A stretch of DNA of 64,000 nucleotides from Podospora comata (Eukaryota > Ascomycota > Sordariomycetes > Sordariales > Podosporaceae), in contig CP071499.1 of assembly GCA_017354895.1 (NCBI GenBank), positions 1,178,001 to 1,242,000 on the forward strand. The letters run 5' to 3'. Positions within the stretch are counted from its first letter, which is position 1; every line of letters starts with the position of its first letter. The notes beneath the pieces are model-generated. The model ran no database searches. It saw only the letters and a list, made by a program, of their open reading frames with translations, and was not told the DNA's origin. Both the position numbers and the translations under genes were made by a program. Below, piece by piece: positions 42,296-53,013 of the stretch.

Positions 42296-44716
42296 GGGAT
42301 AGTAGTGGGATAGTAGTGGGAAGGGTGACGGGAGTGGGTGAGGATGATTAGGTGCATGCACAGGTATACCTAGAGGGAACTCTTGGAGAGCATCACACAG
42401 AGGACACGGTATAGCATAGCATTGGACTTTTTGGACGAGGACACTTTTCTCGTATAGTAGTAGGTAGGTTTGGGAAGTCGAATCGAGGACGTTTCTGGTG
42501 ACCTACGGTAACTAATGATGCATGTGCCAAGAAAAATTCAAGCTTCTGGGCGGTTGATATATCGAGATCTCTCCAGGCCAGCCCAGGCGCTAAAGTTCGG
42601 GGAGCGGGGTTTATGTAATCGCGCTGGCTGGCAGCACCCCGCAGTGGCCCGCTTCGGTGAGCGGCACTCACCTCAAGGTCTCCTAGTCTCTCCCCTTCGA
42701 TGGAACATTGGCGCCTTGCACTGAACACCTCCTGGCTCATGAGACAGCGAATTGCATACAGCAGAGCAGAGCACAGCCTTATCGATATCCTTTCTTTTTT
42801 CTCCCGACACATTTCATGACGTAGTGGGAGAGCCTGGACATATCTCAAGCCCTCTCACTGCCTAGGATCCGCCTGCGGGGTTTCAGATGACCTGAGCTCG
42901 CCGTACCACTACCTTACCTACCTTCTGGAGCTGCGATAGCGAGCTGTGAGAGAGTGCCTCACCTGCGGGGTCGATTCAGCAAAGCAAGGCATTATCGATT
43001 GAGCTTCACCGACGATTGATCAGGCCAACCCAGTCAGGGATCAGGAATATACATCCTCCCCTATATCCAACAAATAATACAAAAACACCGGTGAGTTTTC
43101 ATCTTATTCGTCAGATCTGACCTTGCTCACCTACAGCTTATCACTGACTGGCACCACAGCCTGAGCTATCTGAGCCCTTTCATGGTCGATTTTCAAGTTC
43201 AGCATTGATCTCTTGGAGGAAGCGGGGTGCTCTCAACCCAAGGTCGAGCGTCTATCGTCAGATAGTTCAACATGGAGGTAAGGGCAACCGTTTGTTCTTC
43301 GTCACAGCCTCGGTCACCACAGCAAACCTACATCACATCACAGCAATCTTGCAACAAGTCACGATCCCTGCAAGTGCCGGGTCTTGCTTTCTTTCTCCGA
43401 GGACTTTCCCCTCGAGGTGATTGCTTCGTTGCGCAGCTAGCACTTTCCCATCGCCGACGAGTCACACAGGGGTCTTGTTTCTGTCTCGTTGGTCCGTCTC
43501 GTTCTAGAAGCAACGCCAGCACCGTTGGGGGCATTTTCCAAAGCTTTGTGGATTTTCCCCCTCTGATTCCTCTTTTGCCGCCGCAACCAACAATTTACCC
43601 CTGGACCCCTGGACGCGGACACCGCCCGGTCTGGCTTCTTGCTTCTTCACCATCAAATCCTCGGCCTTCCGACCAAACTGTGACGCCTCTTCGTCATCTT
43701 CGTCAGGCAAGTGTCACACCAGCCTCGCAGCGGTGACGGATGGGCGGATAAGCGGGAGCAGACGGGCAGGCAGGCAGACAACCAGGCAAAAGGCAAGTTA
43801 TAGGCAGCAGAAATCCCGCGTGTCAAACATTGCAGAAATGTCTTTTCAGCGAGTGAGTTACCCGAAACTCTTTCATCTGCTGTCTGTATGTTGCCCCTGT
43901 CGTCACTGGGTGACCGCTTGGGTTTGACTTTGCGGCCGAGCCACCGGGTCCAACTCGCTGGAATCGGGAAGAGTGCTTGTGCAACCCCGGTTGATATTTT
44001 TTTTTCTGGCTCAGGATTATTATGCTGTCATGCCTCGCTCTTGCTTAGTTGAGTATTATATGGGCTTCTTCTGACCGCAACTTTGCCTCTTTCCGTCAGT
44101 GCGGTGGTCCCTTTCTCTCATCCACTTGGTTCCCTCCCTCTTTCTCTCTTCTTCCTCTGTCAGACAGGAACACAGAAACACAGACACCAGCAAAAGTCCA
44201 CGAGGCGAAAAAGAAAAATGGAGGCCATGTGCGGATATGGTGCCAACCAGAGGTGAGCTCGTCTCGCCGGTTAGGCCCAGCGCCACGACACCACCAGCAG
44301 CAAGCAGATGCTGTGAGAGCCTTTGTTTCTCTCACTCACAGACAATGCGCATGCGTCGAACCGCAAAAAGCCAGCTCAGACCTGCCTACCACCGCTTCAT
44401 CCAAAGCACAATTCCGTTGTCTTATCTCTGAGTCGACTCTGCTTCCCGCCTCTCGGCCGGTTCAGAAGCAGGCAAGCAGTTCCCGGCTTGGCCAATCCCG
44501 CCAGGCTGTTTACACAGCTTGCAAACAAAAAGGGCTTGTCGACATCGAGGATTCGAGGATTGGGTTCTTGCCTACTCGTGTCGTGTGACTGCTTGCTTGC
44601 TTTCTTGGGGGGCATGCAAGGGCGGTGACGGAGGGGAGACTTGCTTTATCTACTTCAGGGGCTCCCTATTTTTCTCTCAAGACACCTCACCTGGCTTTAC
44701 TTTGTTTTGTTCCGTC
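42296..44716. other. 2.4-kb spacer, probable GTR2 leader and promoter
   Basis: This region includes many upstream ATGs (for example 43272 and 43838), each followed by a short frame, several just before GT-rich splice-like sites (ATGGAGGTAAGG; CAGCGAGTGAGT). That is compatible with a long, spliced 5' leader of GTR2, but no coding gene is recognised. Confidence 0.35.
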
Positions 44717-46107
44717 ATGTCTTCTACCGGTGGCAATGGGGGCGGTGCTTCGAGGGACAACGGAGAAGATCTGGACTCGCAGCCTCTACGCCCTCGTCCG
44801 ATCAGGTTTATCAGTCCAGCAGCGCTAAATCTTTCTCGTGTGTATGAACAGAACCGGCAACGAATCCAAAAGAAGGATGGGCCAAAAGTGCCTGACCCGA
44901 CGACGCCCCAGACGAAGGGGAAGCCTCGCCTGTTGTTGATGGGACAAAGGAGGTATGGAACCTTTGGATTTGGATGGACAGTGTGGAACTGTGGCTGACT
45001 GTGCTGTTTGTTTCAGGAGTGGGAAGTCGTCCATCTCGAGCGTGGTGTTTCACAAGTTGCCAGCGAGCGAGACATTGTTTCTCGAGTCGACGGCCAGAAT
45101 TCAAAAAGACAGTCTCAAGTAAGCGTCTGAAGAGAGCAAAGTTCTGTGTGGATCACCCGCTGACACGTTGAAGCTCTTTCATGGAGTTTCAGGTTTGGGA
45201 TTTTCCAGGTCAGATCGACATCTTTGAAAACCCAGCCTATTCGTTCGACATGGACGCCATCTTTGGCGAGATTGGGGCTCTCATTTGGGTCATTGACGCC
45301 CAAGACGACTATCTCGAAGCCGTGACCCGGCTCAACATCACCATTCTCCACGTCCAACGAAGCTACCCTCACATCAATATCGAGGTCTTCATCCACAAGG
45401 TTGACGGCCTTAGTGACGACTACAAGCTGGATATCCAGCGCGATGTGACGATACGGATTCAGGACGAGCTGTCGGACCAGGGGATCGAAAACGCGCCTGT
45501 CAACTTCCACCTCACCAGCATCTACAATCACAGCATCTTTGAGGCCTTTAGCAAGGTCATCCAGAAGCTCATCCCTAGATTGGGTCAGCTCGAGGCGATG
45601 CTGACGAACCTCTGCCGGACGTGCCGGTTCGAAAAAGCCTATCTCTTCGACGTCAACACCAAGATCTACATTGCGACGGACTCGACCCCCGAGGACATGG
45701 CCAGCTACGAAATCTGCTCTGATTATGTGGATGTTATAATCGACTTTACCGAAGTTTATGGGAGCTGGCCGAGGACGCAGCAGTGGAGGGACAGGCTGGA
45801 GGGGGAGCCGTGGGCGCAGCCGCTGGAGGATCAGGTGGCGTGCGAGTGGGCCGAGAGCGGGATGGTGCTTGCCGACGCGCAGAGGCCGATCATGCTGAGG
45901 GAGGTGGACAGGTTTCTGGCGCTGGTGGCGATCATGAAGGAGGGGAGTTATGAGAAGATGCCGCAGATTAACATGAATGTTGATGTGGTGGTGAAGGGGC
46001 TGACGGAGTTTTTTGAGATTACGAAGCCGAGGGGGGGGGGAGGCGGGGTGGTTGGGGGTCAGGGAGGGGAGGGGGTTGTCAGTCCTGGTGTTGCTCCTGT
46101 TCTGTGA
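44717..46107 (+). CDS. GTR2: Rag GTPase GTR2 (RagC/D-type)
   Basis: Three exons, 44717..44952, 45017..45118 and 45174..46107, give 423 residues. Introns: 44953..45016 (GTATGG, TTTCAG) and 45119..45173 (GTAAGC, CTGAC branch, AAG). Splicing rebuilds the P-loop MGQRRSGKSSISSVVF and the switch region SFMEFQVWDFPGQID. Later IWVIDAQDDYLEAV and FIHKVDGL (NKxD equivalent is HKVD) mark the Rag family; the C-terminal half is the roadblock-like dimer domain. The tail has a poly-Gly run. RagC-type GTPases pair with RagA/Gtr1 in the EGO complex on the vacuole and activate TORC1 when amino acids are present. The 5' 50 residues are disordered. The frame ends 240 bases before a tRNA gene. Confidence 0.92.
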
Positions 46108-46297
46108 TGAGCGGAGTGTGTTGGGTTGGTTGGAAGGGGGGCGGGGGGAAGAGCAAAACTATATACATAGCGTGATAATGAGTTTTGTAAAGAGGATCTA
46201 AGATGAAGGGGGTGAACGTGGATGCTGTCCTTGGGCCCTGTTTTGTGATATTCAAATCACATGGCAAAAAGTAAACAGATGGAAAAAGGGGGAAAGT

Positions 46298-46305
46298 AAA
46301 AAAAA
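46298..46305 (-). terminator. Pol III terminator of tRNA-Pro
   Basis: A run of eight A on the plus strand, T8 on the minus strand, about 43 bases past the tRNA-Pro 3' end, fits pol III termination. Nearer T runs are shorter. Confidence 0.5.
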
Positions 46306-46347
46306 GAAAAATGGATTTCTTCTCTGGGAGAAGATGGTCGTTATACT

Positions 46348-46438
46348 GGGGCCACCCGGGGATTGAACCCGGGACCTCTCGCAAGCAATGCTGTAGGGTG
46401 AACCCTAAGCGAGAATCATACCACTAGACCAGCGGCCC
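46348..46438 (-). tRNA. tRNA-Pro(AGG) with 19-nt intron
   Basis: Minus strand. Acceptor GGGCCGC pairs with GTGGCCC (one G-U). A box TGGTCTAGTGG, B box GGGTTCAATCC, T-stem CCGGG/CCCGG, anticodon stem TCTCGC/GCGAGA with anticodon AGG. A 19-nt intron (46384..46402) follows position 37; it contains CACCCTA-like bases that pair with the anticodon loop, as expected for a splicing-endonuclease substrate. Discriminator base is C. Confidence 0.93.
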
Positions 46439-46570
46439 TTTCTTGAATTGGTGTTTCTCCTCTCCTCATTTTTAGATGATATGGAGCTGTGGGCGGAGAC
46501 CAAGTCGTCTTCCCAACATTGAAGGGGTTTTGTGGCAGGGAGATGGCGGCTTGGGGAAGCCCTAACTTTA

Positions 46571-46574
<4 letters not shown>

Positions 46575-46601
<27 letters not shown>
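46575..46601. repeat. (CT)n microsatellite
   Basis: About 13 CT units followed by C8, in the 252-base gap between the divergent tRNA genes. Confidence 0.9.
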
Positions 46602-46602
<1 letters not shown>

Positions 46603-46690
46603 CCCCCCACATCTACACTAACTAAAATACCAGCAGAGAGAGGGGCCTTTAAAAAGGAGGGCTATGAGGGAGAAGGGCATGAACAAGACA

Positions 46691-46809
46691 GGGCGTGTGG
46701 CTCAGTTGGTAGAGCGTTCGCTTAGCATATTTCTCGGTTTCCGATTAAAATTGGGAGTCTGGGTACGGATATATGCGAAAGGTCCTGGGTTCGATTCCCA
46801 GCCCGTCCA
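46691..46809 (+). tRNA. tRNA-Ala(AGC) with 46-nt intron
   Basis: Acceptor GGGCGTG pairs with CCCGTCC apart from position 6:67. A box TGGCTCAGTTGG, B box GGTTCGATTCC, T-stem CTGGG/CCCAG, anticodon stem TTCGC/GCGAA with loop TTAGCAT and anticodon AGC. The intron 46728..46773 lies after position 37 as in nuclear tRNA genes. Discriminator is A, as usual for Ala. Confidence 0.92.
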
Positions 46810-46843
46810 CTGCTTGTAAATCACCATTTGGTGGTGGGTTATC

Positions 46844-46856
46844 TTTTGTGCTTTTT
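46844..46856 (+). terminator. Pol III terminator of tRNA-Ala
   Basis: T4 at 46844..46847 and T5 at 46852..46856, 35 to 47 bases after the tRNA-Ala 3' end, are the first T runs downstream. Confidence 0.55.
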
Positions 46857-46984
46857 GCAGTCTGGTCATTTCTTTTTTGTTGCTTGGTTTGTGGTTGGGG
46901 TTACGGTGAGTGTGGTTGGGGTTTGGACTGAGGGCTGGTATGGAACTGAAGGCTGTTGTGGACTGAGGTCTGTTGATGGAGGGC

Positions 46985-47054
46985 TGTTGACTGAGCTCTG
47001 TTGACTGAGCTCTGTTGACTGAGCTCTGTTGACTGAGCTCTGTTGACTGAGCTC
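46985..47054. repeat. 14-bp minisatellite, five perfect units
   Basis: Five identical copies of TGTTGACTGAGCTC in tandem, preceded by degenerate CTGAGGTCTGTTG-type units from about 46925. It lies 175 bases past tRNA-Ala. Confidence 0.93.
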
Positions 47055-50000
47055 TGTTGGTTCACTATTGGTTGTTGTTGAGGTAGGTACAGGTATAGCT
47101 TGATCTTACTCTTCGAAGCCAGAAACTTTCGCTAGAGGATCATTGGAACCCTTGTCATAGGTATTATGCAGAGTGAATCGTGAAGCCAACAGAAGAAACA
47201 ATACTCCAAAGCAGACTGTGGATAAAGACTTTTTATGGAAGGTGGTGTGTTAGTGTTGAAGTACCTATCTAGCTAGGTACCATGCAGTCAGCCTCAACTG
47301 AGGTCTACTTGGAAATTGTCGACAAGATATTTCGCCATACCAGAAACTCGAAACTACTTCACTTTCCTATTGTCACACTTGCATAGCTCTTCTGGCTTCC
47401 AGAGCCAAGTAAAAAGTCTTGAGAATACCCAAGGTAGAGGGGGCATCTTGGACCCTAGACTTCCGATGCGAACAATGATTCACAAGTCTCAAAGGTCACT
47501 GAGATGCATGGATACGCATATTGTCGCTACCCCTTTTCTCCCCTTTTGATCGTTACCGAGGCCTGGAAAGGGGCCCCCAAAGACAAACAATCCCTCTTCA
47601 GTAGCCTGAAAACCGCCCCTGGCCAAAAAAAAAAAAACTCTTCAACAAGGCAGCAATACCCCAGGTATCTTGCAATACGAAAAATTCATCTGTTTTTTTA
47701 TTGTTGTATGAACAAACCGGGAATGATGGATTTGCCCCCGATGTGCCAATACGGCGCAAGTAAAATGGCTACGTACCATCTCAACGCAGCTGCGTCGCGC
47801 TTAGGGCGGCCAACCAGAAAGGGGGTAAACCTGGAGCGGGGGAGTCGGATGATTGTTGACTGTTTTTTTCTTTCATGCTTGAGGTAATGGTGAGTGCAAC
47901 GCCGCAGTTTGGCTCCCAAGACGGAAAAAAGCGAGTGGGATGGTGATGGTGTTGGTGTACGAATCTGCAGAGAGAGCTCTTCCTAAAGGTGTGAGAGAAG
48001 GAATGGATTGGGAGCGATGACCCGACACTCCGGACCTCCAGCCTGTTCTATCTAGATCGAAAAGCGCAAATTCCGGATTCTAGAAGCTGGTCCCAACTGC
48101 GCATCCTCCGAGTCCCGTCCCGTCTATTCTCACCCCCTCCCTAGGCCAAACTCCTTCAGCCCTCCCGGCTCGTTTCGCAACAACACTCTCAATAAGACAC
48201 CATCTTCATCACGATCCATTCTCAGCCCTTGTTCAGCCCAAAGAAACATGAAACATCCCGAATTCTATGGGTTAGGGTTTCCCTTTCTCCCTTCCCAACA
48301 CTGCCACCATCACCACCCTCATCTCCAAAATTCTGCCTCGACCAAGTAGGTAAGCTTCCAAAAAGTCACCCGCATATCCATCCCACCACCGGACAGTCCG
48401 CATCTATGTCCCACGACATTCCAATTTTCCCATGCATTTAATCTATGTTCCTCCCAAAAACCGAGCATGTGAAAGCGAACGCAAGAAAGATGCGGTACGT
48501 AATCCACCCAATCGAGCTCAGCCTCTCAGCCTGCAGACTGTTGTGCAAGGTAAAGTTGGTCAAGGCTCAGCCGCTTTGCTGGGGAGGGGAAAATCCCGTA
48601 GGCCGGCTTGGGTTTAAACGGGCGGGTGGGTGGTCCACCCCCGGAAAAGGTTCGTTAATTACCTGGTGCCTCTGGGGAAAACCACCTAGACCCCTAGACA
48701 CAGTCAACGGTGATACTGCAGGGGTTGGGGGGGAGGAGACACAAGAGTGGTACGTACTGCATCGGGGTGCACAAGTTAGAACTTTGGAAGCTTATGAGAA
48801 CACGGAGAGGGCAGGGGTTTGCTTCCAGACTACCTAAATGTGTGCGTGCTCTTCATGTTGATGCCCTTGAGGACTGGCCGGGCTGGGATAGGTAGGTTGC
48901 CACTACCGGTGCAGTTAGAGTAGGTAGGTATAACCTGGGCCCTCAGATACGGCAAAACCCCCGATGCACACCCGCGGCAGTGTCACTAGACGGCAGCTGT
49001 GCGGCGGAGGGAACTACGCCATCCCACGGGCCCGCGCCCCAGACGAACGGGCAGGGAACCCTCTTACGGGATTTACCTGGTTCCAGGTGAATTCCATGGT
49101 TTACCTGGGGAGAGAGACTGTTATGTAAGTAGGATTAAGATGGGTGTTATCTTTGACTCTCGCACATGAGGACAAGACGGATGGATGAGTAAAATATGTC
49201 TCTCCATCCACCAATCTGAGACAATGTACTCACCCGGCCCTGAGCTTGAAGGGGTTGCTCCCACTAGGTAAGCATGCCTCTCTCTCCATAAGCTGAACCT
49301 ATGTTAGACTGACAGGCAACTGCCTAAGCCCACATCTGTCCATCAGCCCGTCCCGAAATCCCGAAACATCCCCACGCAAAACTACACACCAGGTAGGTAG
49401 CCTACCTACCTGGTATTCCTCTCCACTACACCTACTACCAAACGAGCGCCACAACCAGTCCTCACTCTCTCACCCCCAACCTGACACCTTCATCCACGCT
49501 CGCGGGGCCCAATGCCCGACCACGTAGACCAGCCCGTTGACCATAACCCCCGGCCCTAAACTATGACCTCAAATAAAACCCCCCCATCATACAAACTTCA
49601 CCTTCTACACTACCTCAATTTGAGAGCCCCCCCCTCCCCTCAAATACATGTGCCCCGAACAAAAAGTTCCCATCCTCACACCCCCCCTTCGGTCCCGGGC
49701 CGTGTCTTAGCCTCTTTGATATCCTGGCATCATCATGTCTTCGGTGTCTCTGTTGCCGTGTGTACACCTCCAACCCAGCCCTTTGAGGCAGGTAGCACGA
49801 ACGGTTACATCTGCTTTCATTACCAAGAAAGAACAAATCTCACTTACATGCACACATACAGACCTAGTCGCGTCTACCGAGCCTTGCTGACATGAGGACA
49901 TGAAGAAATTAGCCGCTGCGGAGTCTGCTGCAGAGTTGATGTAGGGTACTATACCTCAAACCTCACCAAAGATCTCACCTGCTTTTTGGACATTCACCCT

Positions 50001-51978
50001 GCTTGCAACGTCATTTCTGTTGAATCAGAAACGTTACCTCGCATCACTCTCTTTCAGTGTGTTGACTATTCACAAAAGACCTCAACCACATGCAACAAAA
50101 GAGTCCAAAAAAAAATAAAATTGGGTTTTGAGCCAAACGTTTTTCTCGTTTTTATTAACTACGACATGTAGTAGAATCCTCGTAGTCTCAAGCTACTTGG
50201 GTTATAGAGCAGAGAGAGAGAGATTTCCCAGCCGCAAAAAAAAAAAAAAAAAAAAAAAAACCCCCCAAAAAAATTCAGTTGCGGATTTCCCACGTATTTC
50301 CCTTCCAGCATCTCAAACCAGTGAGACGAACCCCCGTTCCTGGCCCCTCCTTCCCACCTTCACCACACTTTCTGACAGCCGAGGAGCGCGGTTATCGTCT
50401 TTTGACCTGCGTTGTAAACCGGAAAACCATGACCTGAACTGCACCCATCACAATTCCCCTTCTGCCGGGAAATAAAACGTGCGCAACAGTAATCTCGTTC
50501 CAGTACCAACAGCCAAAAAAAAAAAAAAAACACCCACTTCCCAAGCCAAGCTGTCAGGATTGGTGCGAAGAAAGGGGAAAGAGAGCCCCCCCAAGGCAGA
50601 TAAAAGAAAAAGAGAAAAAAAAAAAAAAAAGACAAAAATTAAAAAAGACAAACCAGTTGCCTTTTTATTTTGCCCTGTTCACAAAATCCAGACACCCCTC
50701 TCTCCCTCTTCCCCAAAACCAGCCCCCTACTCCCGTCCATTCTTCTTGTTCCATATCCGAGGCAAGCCTTCCTTGCCTCGGGCTCGACCCAGCCTCCTTG
50801 CAAACATTTCCTTGTCGACAACCAGTGTCTGCCCTTTTGCTCAAGAAAATCACATATCCCGTATGAGTTTTTTCATGTCGCGCGCGCCAGGCTAGATGAA
50901 TGTTACGTTTTCCGCTGATTTGTTTTTGGATATACACCTCCCAAACCACGATCCAGCGTTTTTTTTTTGCAGCGTTTCCGGCATCAAGCCGAAAAGTCGT
51001 TACCTCGTCGTCGTCGTCGTCGTAATCGTCGTCGCTCGGTCGTACGCAACGTCGCAAAAAAAAGCCGGTTCTTGTCGGGGATATATATATCCATCATTAA
51101 GAAAAAGAAATAGGCCGTAACATTAACATTCATCCATGAGACAAGGAATATTAAAATGTTTGGTATCCAAGGTGGTCGTGTGTTGTCGGGTGAGTGAAGA
51201 ACGAACGTTCGGCGAGTGCTGGTTTTTGTGGCGGAAGGTCGAGTCGAGTGGTGCTGAATTTCGTCCCCCATATCCACCAAGTTTTTGAAAGGGGAAAAAA
51301 GAGAGAAAAAAAGAAAAAGATCTTGAGCTCGGCCTGTGCCGAACTTGGGTTGTGGTGCATTGCTGCGGTCTCCTCTTTGATATTTGAATCACCGAAAAGG
51401 AAAAAAAAAAAAAAAAAGTTTCACACAACAAAAGAAAACAAGACCACCTGTATCTCATCCTTTCCAAAATATGCCGATAAATATGCAGATAAAAACTCAA
51501 ATATCCAGCCCCAGGATCCAGCCATGTAAGGTTTGATGTTGTGTGCATGCGATACAAAAGCCAAACAGAAGAAAAAGGCTTACAACCGAGCTCGCAGTTG
51601 AAGCAGTGGTATCCAAAATAGATGAAAAAAAAACAAAAAAAAACGCTCGCTGTAAACAAAAGAAACACACACAGAAAAAAAGAAAAAAAACCCCCGTCCA
51701 AATATATATGCGCCGAAAAGGGTATGTCGACGATTTGTTCCCAGGAAGCTCCGAACCCATGCAAAAGGTGATGAAAGAAACGCCCCGATATGCCTTTGAT
51801 GCTTGCGAACAATAAAGTGTGGTGGTGACAGGGGAAACTCTGTTGTTGCGCTTTGATGCCAAACCCTCCTGAAATCGCGACTATCGGTCGTGGCCGATGG
51901 GCGCGTTGGTTGGCGCGCTTACAACGAGGCTGTCGTCACGACTGGATAGCTAGCGGCCGATACAGGTGGCGATGGTTG

Positions 51979-53013
51979 TCACATTGTCGCCGCATAGTCC
52001 TGGTACCGACTGTCCCAGCCAAACGAGTTGTAGCCAACCGTCACACCACACTGAGGAGCAAGCATGCTGGGCAGTGGGAGGTGGGGGATGGGCGACGAGA
52101 CCAACTGCGAGCCGTAGAACAGACCAGCTGTGGTGTACGGCTGGCTGTAGGCAAGAGGAGGCGATGGCGTGTAGGACTCGCTGATGCCAATCGTGGCCCA
52201 CATGGTAGGGCTGGTCGAGTCGGGCGGAGTCGAAGCTACACTCGGGCTCGAAGGCAGGATCTTCCAGGAATCGACGGGGGCTGGCATCGTGGTCGGGGTG
52301 GGCGCCTGGGACCAGATGTTCGCACCTGCAGGCGAGCTGGGCAGGAGCGGTGGCTGACGGACGACATCGACGATCCTGGGCGGCGGCGGAAGCAGAGGCT
52401 TGACCAGGTTCATGACGGCATTCTTCACCTCTTCACTCTTCCCACTGAGCAGCTCTCCAGCACCATCCTCCTCGAGCCCCTCGAGTGCCGACACATGTGT
52501 CCGGAAGACAAACTTGTTGATGGCCTGGATGAAGTCCTCGTGAAGCTTCTTGCATTGTGTTTCCTTCTCGGACCAGTCGTAGGTGTTGGCCTTTGCATTG
52601 ACACAGTGGATGTCCTTGTGGTACTCAATCAGGGACTCGATGGTGTCCGGCGTCAGCTTGTAAGCAACCTCGTTTCTCAATACCATGTCGACGTGCACAA
52701 TGTAGGCCTCGAGGTGGATGAGCTGGTAGTTGAAGATGGCCTCAATCAGCGGGTTGGAGTCTTTCCTGAGCTCCGACTCGGGGGCCTTGGGCAGCATCAG
52801 CGAAGCCAGGGTCCAGATGGCATTTGGCGACGACAGGGTCTCGGTCAGACATCTTTGGTGCTGAGGTACACTGTTGAGTGGGCGCTTGATCCTGTTGATG
52901 CGCTTGAGTGTTTGCGTGAGCCACGGCTCTACCTTGGATCCGAGGACCACGTTGACGGAGGAAGCACGGGGAGCAAAGGCAGCTGCCGAAGCCGGGAGTA
53001 GTTGTGGTGGCAT
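51979..53013 (-). CDS. Unrecognised 344-residue protein
   Basis: A single exon from the ATG at 53013 (MPPQLLPASAAAFAPRASS). I do not recognise the family. Residues about 25 to 215 look like a compact, mostly helical domain: SKVEPWLTQTLKRINRIKRP, WTLASLMLPKAPESELRKD, FNYQLIHLEAYIVHVDMVL, YEWSEK-like TYDWSEKETQCKKLHEDF and INKFVFRTHVSALEGLEED. Residues 225 to 344 are Pro/Ser/Thr-rich and end in aromatic VGYNSFGWDSRYQDYAATM. No signal peptide or membrane span. Codon use resembles the neighbouring genes and the frame is long and clean, so it is probably real. The downstream and upstream spacers are both unusually long. Confidence 0.7.
   Translation of the reverse strand: MPPQLLPASAAAFAPRASSVNVVLGSKVEPWLTQTLKRINRIKRPLNSVPQHQRCLTETLSSPNAIWTLASLMLPKAPESELRKDSNPLIEAIFNYQLIHLEAYIVHVDMVLRNEVAYKLTPDTIESLIEYHKDIHCVNAKANTYDWSEKETQCKKLHEDFIQAINKFVFRTHVSALEGLEEDGAGELLSGKSEEVKNAVMNLVKPLLPPPPRIVDVVRQPPLLPSSPAGANIWSQAPTPTTMPAPVDSWKILPSSPSVASTPPDSTSPTMWATIGISESYTPSPPLAYSQPYTTAGLFYGSQLVSSPIPHLPLPSMLAPQCGVTVGYNSFGWDSRYQDYAATM

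Larger units (their letters stand above)
46810..51978. other. 5.2-kb gene-poor, homopolymer-rich spacer
   Basis: No protein gene was recognised on either strand. Present are a 14-base minisatellite (46985..47054), a GGGTTAGGGTTT box (48269..48280), repeats of the TAGGTAGG type around 48900 and 49390, A26 followed by C6 and A7 at about 50236..50275, A/T runs at 50515..50530, 50620..50640 and 51660..51690, and a (CGT)n stretch near 51005..51025. The right part holds the 3' UTR of the orphan gene. Open frames are short and overlap each other. Confidence 0.4.
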
